A DNA stretch of 64,000 bases from Abelmoschus esculentus. Its lineage: Eukaryota; Streptophyta; Magnoliopsida; Malvales; Malvaceae. The notes beneath the pieces are model-generated. The model worked only from the letters and a program-made list of their open reading frames with translations. It ran no database searches and was not told the origin of the DNA. The stretch spans positions 7,505,001 to 7,569,000 of the forward strand of contig JAUCBN010000043.1 in assembly GCA_035048815.1 (NCBI GenBank). The letters are read 5' to 3'. The position numbers and the translations under genes were made by a program. How positions within the stretch are numbered: position 1 is the stretch's first letter; the number at the start of each line of letters is the position of its first letter. Below, piece after piece: positions 58,256 through 64,000 of this stretch.

Positions 58256-61200
58256 TGTAACCCCCTCGACCCGATCTAGACACCACACGACTCGAACAAG
58301 TTACACGGGGAATACCGAGCTAATCTGGAGACTCGCCACAATAAACAACCCTAAATTTTATTTTCTTTTTATCTTATCTAGATGCTTTAATTAGATCCTA
58401 CATGTTCATGCAAGGACTGAGTTCAATTGTAGTGGAAATCGATAAGAAACGAGTCCTAATTTAACCCAACAAGTTATAAGGACCTAATTATAAATTTCTA
58501 TAAATTTATGGATTAATTATGAAATTAAAGTTATCAACATTTAAATAAGTTCATTACATGCTTGCATCTCAAATTTAAACTTAAAATAATATTTATAAGT
58601 CATTTAATTGCATGCTTAAAGTTTAGAGACTATTTCCAGCCTCCAAATGTTTCATTACATTCTCTATATGCAATTTCACCTAAAAACACTTTAAGAACAA
58701 ATCAAGGCATATTAGCTAGATGCAATTTAACCTAGTTAGTAACAATATATTCAACTCCTAAGAGTATGCTTCAACATTAACAATTTTATAAACATACGGA
58801 AAAGCCACCTCAATATACTCAACATGATTTCTAGATGCATTCCAACCTAAATAACAACATCATAGATTCGAATCATAAATAGTCATGCTTCATTATTAAC
58901 AACACTCAAATTCACACATAGGGATATCAGGAATCAAACTTCAATATGACTTTTATTATAACTAATGGAATATCAATAGACAATGCAAGTCAAAGTCGTA
59001 AAGCTAATATCAACATAGATAAACATGAAACATGTATAAGCATACAACTACTACAAGTCTCATCAATATAACAAAATTTTTAACATGGTAACCCGTCCCC
59101 ATTTCTCTCTTACTACTATTAATGTTATAAAAATATACTTGAGCTTTCACTTGGTGGTTACCTGGATCCTTGCTTCCCTTTGCTGCCTCAACATTATTTA
59201 CTCTGCGTTGCAAGGTAAATGAGAGGGTAAGCATAAGCTTAGTGAGTGAATAAAAACAAGTATAAAAACACCTTGCAATCCATCCCATATTAAACCAATT
59301 TCATCCATTTAAAAACATGTCATGCTCTTTATAAAACAAAACAAACATGGCTAACAACGCCACTTTTTAAAACTCAGTAAGTGTCATCAAACCATGGCTA
59401 ACAATGCCATCATTAAAATTTAGTAAAACCCTGTTTAAAATCACATGCTTTAAAAGCTAAAACACAAGTCTTACATGTTACTCACATAGCAATGCTCACA
59501 CATGCATCTCAATGCACAAAGCTCAAGTCTTACATACTAACAACATAGCAATGCTTAAATCATATGCATACCAATGCACAAAACCTCGCATGCATAATCC
59601 TATATGCAACAAGTAAAAACCATGACACTTACCTTTAAAAACTAAAATCATATATTGGTGCTAGTGATTCGATTTGTACTACTCCAAATCGTTAGGATAA
59701 ACGGGCAACCACATGTTAGTACTACTCCCTGAGCATGCGCATGTTGATACTACTCTCAACACGAGTTATCTCACCTTGGTGCCCGGTGACAGTACTACTC
59801 CTATCAACTTGGAAGTGACGGTACTACTCCTATCACAGAGCATTAGACTAAAAACCAAAATGCAACACACAAGGAATTTAAACACGTATGACTTTTCAAT
59901 ATTTATAGTGCACTCTAGAACCTATTGATCGATCAACTTATACCAATAGATAAATCACTTAACTAGCCAATATATTATCAAAAATCAATGCTCAAGTTTC
60001 AAGTTAAAAATAATTAAATAAACTCATGCATCCCACCAATACATGATTCAAATGCATAAACCGGTAAAATCTACTTTTCTCATGTTTTCAAAACAAAACC
60101 GTGGGAGCATCATATACATATAAAAAATTTTGTAAAAATAGTCTAATGAGAATTAAAACACATCCATAATAACATATTCAAAACACAATAAGAGCATGAC
60201 AAATAACGTTGTAAAAACACGACATAATATGGGAACCTTTAAGAAAGCAAAACTTTAAACATATTTCTGAGTATAGGGAGGTTTTTCACACCTTCCCTAC
60301 ACCCCAAACATTTGAAAACACATTTAAAAATATGCCAAATCGGCATCCCTCATAATCCACTCATCGATTTACCGAAACTTGCTTGACAAGTCACACGAAA
60401 ATGCGATTCGGCTTTCCGATCTCCCTCAAACTTGTTTCTCTAACTCTTCAACTAATTCAAGCATCAAAACCACTGTTTTTAGTGCATTAAAACACACCCA
60501 AACATCCCTCAAGTTGGACCAATACATGGCAGCCCCTAAAAACACCATAAAACCTAATTGAAACTCATCGAAAACCTCTCCAAACACCCCCTAAACCTTA
60601 TGTACAGGATTAGATACTTAAAAGCAATCTTAATTACATCTAAAAACTTCAAGATTCATGTATTTAGGCATCAAAAAAAGCCATGGAAAATCCTTGAACG
60701 AAAATTAAGAAAACAATGGAATTTTTATCAAGAAAACTGATTTTATTGTTTCAAGACTTTAAAGATTGTTTCAATTAGCTAATAACTTAGGAATTTCATT
60801 AAAAAACTTTAGGTTTCATAGTTTTGAATGATTCACACCTCCAAATTGATCCAACCTCCTTCCAAGGTTTAAAAATAAGTAAAATCGAAGAAAAACGAAG
60901 AGATTTTGAAGACGAAAAATATAGGAAAATAAACCAACAAAATTTTATTAAAAATAATGGATATTTACCTTGAAAATATGATGAATAATATGTCTTGTGA
61001 AGGAAGAAACCGAAATATTGGAGAAGGTTTTAAAACTTGATGGAAAAATAGAGTTTTTCAAGTAAAATCGAAGAAGAAAATTATAAAGAATTAACCAAAC
61101 TAATTTTTATTGAAAAGATTGATGTTTACCTTTGAAAATACGATGGATAGGCTTCCAAGAAGATGAAAAGTCGGAATTTTAAAAATAGGTTTAGGTTTAT

Positions 61201-61598
61201 GACATAAAAATAGATTTTTAGAATTAATATTAAGTGATTTGGGTTATTAATTAAAATTATGGGTTATGGGTTATTATACCTTGGAAGGCTTAGATCATCT
61301 AGGATTAAGATTGGATCAATGCCCCTTAAAGATTCAAAGTTTTGGCTTAATTTATGAAATTGTCCTCAAGTTTTCAATTTTTACAAAATAGTCACTAATT
61401 TCAAAATCATATAGATTCAAGTGTAAATTTTCAAAATTGATTTGACATAAGTCAAATATATTCTAAATAATGATTTTAGGATATTTTTACATAATTTATT
61501 TTGATTAAAAAATCAAATTTTAAGTATTTAATTCCGAACTAGGCTAAACCGACGAAACCGGTTCACTAAACTTCTAGGCCCAATTTTGGGGCGTTACA
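58256..61598 (-). mobile_element. 5' LTR of the large-LTR element (3.34 kb)
   Basis: The + strand starts TGTAACCCCCTCG next to the primer site and ends GGGGCGTTACA. Its last 761 bases match the partial 3' LTR at 52605-53351. The rest has no second copy in the window, so the full length rests on the primer site and TG...CA ends. It contains a repeated ACTACTCC motif with TACTACTC (59670-59840) and a duplicated phrase CATGGCTAACAACGCCA/CATGGCTAACAATGCCA (about 59346 and 59394). The short frames inside are not genes. Confidence 0.75.
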
Positions 61599-61936
61599 TG
61601 ACATGCTTTACAAAAATGTAAGTATCAAAAAATAAAATTAGGCCAAAAAAATCCACACTCATGAACTTTGTACTTAATTCGTTTAAGCCCGAAAGAACCT
61701 CTACAAGAGTAAGAGTGAAAAAAATCAATTTTCCTTGCTTTCATTGATACAACGTCTAATTATTTGATTTGAAAAATGCTTCTAGAGATATGGTTTATCC
61801 CAAATATAAAAGCGGCATTCTCATTTGATTTTTTTAGTCTCTAATTTTGCTAAGTCAATTGGAAACTTACTTGTGGCTAGGAAATTCGTCATATCGGTGA
61901 ACCAAAAACATGAAGCATGTGACACTATCAAACTTG
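61599..61936. other. short unclassified spacer
   Basis: Lies between the large-LTR element and the next LTR. No features could be recognised; TGACA at 61599-61603 would be the target-site copy of the element on its left. Confidence 0.3.
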
Positions 61937-63160
61937 TGGCTAAGTGTTTAAAAGTGTTATTTTATTATCATTTTTACTCATATTATTGTTAGAATTAGGC
62001 ACTTTATTAATTGCATTGTTAGTTATTTATGCATTTTTTACATGATTTTCTTGGTTGTCACATTTAATTCGTGGTTTGGATAAAATTTTTGGAAAAAGAT
62101 ATTACTTTGGTGTATTTCCTTGTTTTTATGAATCAATCCCTTGATGATAGGCTACCGATTTGGAAGGAATCTCAAGAATATAAAGTCAATTTCAAAAGAC
62201 AATAAAATTTTTTAGAAGATTGAAGTAAATATGGAAAGATTTGATAAGAATTAAGTTTGAAATGAAATTCTCTTTCAGGATTATTTCCAAATTAAGCTTT
62301 ATCTTATCACCTAAGTTCACCAAGCCAAGACTTTAAAATAGAGAGTGTGTCTTCTACTAGAGGAGGAGGTGAGATTGAGAGAGACTGAAGCAAGGGCTGC
62401 CGATTTCATCTTCTTTATTTTTCTAGTTTTTATTCGAGTGATGTTTGGAGGATTTTATTTTTTGATATTTTGCCATCCATGAACTAAATTAAGTTGCCGA
62501 TTTGAGTTGTTCCTGATCAAAGTTTGCTTATTCTTGATACTTAATTGGTTTACGAGTGAATTCGAAAAGGACCTCGTAAAATGATCCATTTATATAATCG
62601 GGAGAGTTAGATTCATGAAACGAATAAGCATGGTTCAGACCAAGTGCGTAAGAACTAATCCGACTTAGGGATAAGTTAAGGATTTCAATGGCTAATAGGA
62701 GCGCAAAAGATTGATTATTGTTCCCCTTTGATTAACGCATGGATGTATCATCAAATAATGCACAATTAACAGAGTTTCACATTAGGGATAACTAAAACCA
62801 TTGAAGAACAATTCGTCAAACCTTGAGAGTAGTCGCCCAAATTGTCCGAGCAATTAACTTAGTTGCAATTGCCCAATCATTAGTAGAACTGACTAGGCAA
62901 TCCGATTAATCCCAATTGTTGGAACGATTGAGCGACGCGAGCACTCATTTACAAAGAAGAATTCATTCGTCCATCACTATACAATTCAGGATAACCCAAC
63001 CTCATCTCTCTTATTGATCACTTTAATTTTCAATGTGAGAAATTAGATTTCAGAAGGAGCATCAATTCTAGTGGAGACGATATCTATTATATACTATAAC
63101 TTGTGACGTGTACACTTGCACCATTTGCGTTGCACTAAAATCATGCAACTTTTGCAACCA
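61937..63160 (+). mobile_element. Athila-type LTR, third copy (ends approximate)
   Basis: Shares ATCGGGAGAGTTAGATTCAT, TCCGACTTAGGGATAAGTTA, ATGTATCATCAAA and GGAGACGATATCTAT with the LTR at 54868-56180, in the same order and orientation. Ends of the TGGCTAAGTG and TGCAACCA type can be suggested, but no TSD was found. After it, CCAAGTTTTC could be the decayed start of the primer-site region. Confidence 0.7.
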
Positions 63161-63379
63161 AGTTTTCACTCTCATTCTTATCTTTTATTTCGAGCTTGAA
63201 TTCCTGGAGCAAGAGAATCTAACGAATAATCTTGGTTTCTCTTTCTTCTTTTTCATCAAATACTTTAACACTGCAAAATCAAAAAAAAACATAAATTTTA
63301 GTTTTAAGCAAATAAGAGTGAAACTTTTCTAAAATGAAAACAACAACAAATAGTTATTTTTCTGTGGTTGAATAGCTGC

Positions 63380-63900
63380 GTTGAGCCGAGTCAAGAGTTC
63401 TTGATACGTGAGTTTCTTTTCCATTTCTTTGTCCGAGAATAGTTTCATCAATCAAATCCGAAGCATTTCACATAATTTCGAAAGGAAAATTCCAGTCCAA
63501 TGGTTCAACAATTGGTGCGAAAACGAGCTTCTCTTTCAATATGTTGAAAGAATCTTTACAAGCTTGGTCTAAATCAAAGGTACCATCTTTTTGCAGTAGT
63601 CTACATAACGGTTGTGCCACTTAAGAAAAATCCTTTACGAACCACCAATAAAAACTTGTATGGCCATGAAAAAATCAGATTTCCTTCACGAAGTGGGGTA
63701 TGGTAATGAGTGAATTACATCAGTTTTCGCTTTGTTAACAATGACTCCCTTAAACAAAATAACATGCCCAAGAATCAAACATTTGCTTACAAAAACTTGC
63801 AAGAATGTGAATAAACTCAGACCCTTAATATTGACTTTTATCTATCCGATTGCCTCCTTATTTTTTTTTTACAATACAGTAATTAAGTCATTCTCTTCTT
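63380..63900 (-). pseudogene. Athila-type reverse transcriptase / RNase H remnant
   Basis: Minus-strand translation reads CLILGHVILFKGVIVNKAKT (then DVIHSLP), FMAIQVFIGGS.RIFLKW, AQPLCRLLQKDGTFDLDQAC (then KDSFNILKEKLVFAPIVEPL), DWNFPFEIMCNASD and SRTLD. These are the connection and RNase H start of Athila/TAT polymerases (GIEVDKAKIDVI; FYRRFIKDFSKIA.PLC.LL; PFEIMCDASD). It is broken by several stops and faces the LTR on its left in the opposite sense, so they are not one intact element. It may continue beyond the window. Confidence 0.85.
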
Positions 63901-64000
63901 GCATTGACAACTTACTTGAAATGATGATCAATAAAGTATCATTTTTGTCCCCAAAAGTGTATTTAAGGTGTAACGACAATTGTTTCAATTCTAGTTTTGG

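Overview
The window reads as AT-rich plant (eudicot) nuclear DNA. It has one intact intron-bearing SWEET1-type sugar transporter gene, one short single-exon gene for a plant-type protein of unknown function, and a possible terminal exon at the left edge. Nearly everything else that can be classified is transposable-element DNA: Ty3/gypsy (TAT/Ogre-like, Athila-like, a gypsy with a tRNA-Met-type primer site, and a non-autonomous large-LTR element), Ty1/copia, hAT, a MITE and two SINEs. The LTR style (many repeats beginning TGTAAC and ending GTTACA) and the ClaI-type palindromes would fit Malvales, but I cannot prove the species from the sequence.

Layout. 1-243: possible 3' end of a gene. 2400-5302: a 2.9-kb TAT-type LTR in reverse orientation. 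5303-8553: AT-rich intergenic DNA. 8884-10609: the SWEET1-like gene (6 exons, 248 aa) with a SINE in intron 3. 11124-13853: a 2.73-kb solo LTR with a perfect 5-bp target-site duplication (TSD). 15879-16105: hAT transposase tail. 16153-18243: LTR fragments, an Athila-type primer site and the start of gag. 18676-19285: a Ty3/gypsy integrase end that runs directly into a 5.5-kb array of about 33 units of about 169 bp (19286-24770). 26395-26570: a SINE with a perfect 19-bp TSD. 26721-28127: a shortened TAT-type LTR. 30967-31311: the small-protein gene.

32414-37207 is a decayed Ty1/copia element. Its left LTR carries a MITE and its body carries a 2.14-kb solo LTR. 37340-38735 holds a reversed gag and LTR fragment. 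38736-48663 is the 3' part of a TAT/Ogre-like element: five different tandem-repeat arrays in a row, a polypurine tract and a 2.9-kb 3' LTR, interrupted by a 1.3-kb copia-type solo LTR. 48664-52604 is a Ty3/gypsy element on the minus strand with broken gag-pol. 52605-61598 is a non-autonomous element with very long LTRs (about 3.3 kb), into which a 1.3-kb Athila-type solo LTR is inserted. 61937-63160 is a further Athila-type LTR, and 63380-63900 an Athila-type reverse transcriptase/RNase H remnant.

No operon-like or pathway-level cooperation is visible. The main story is nested retrotransposition followed by LTR-LTR recombination (four solo LTRs with recognisable TSDs), and repeated birth of tandem repeats at or inside retrotransposons. 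The strongest candidate for something undescribed is the ~169-bp array that starts exactly where a retrotransposon integrase reading frame ends, with signs of higher-order (6- to 8-unit) organisation.
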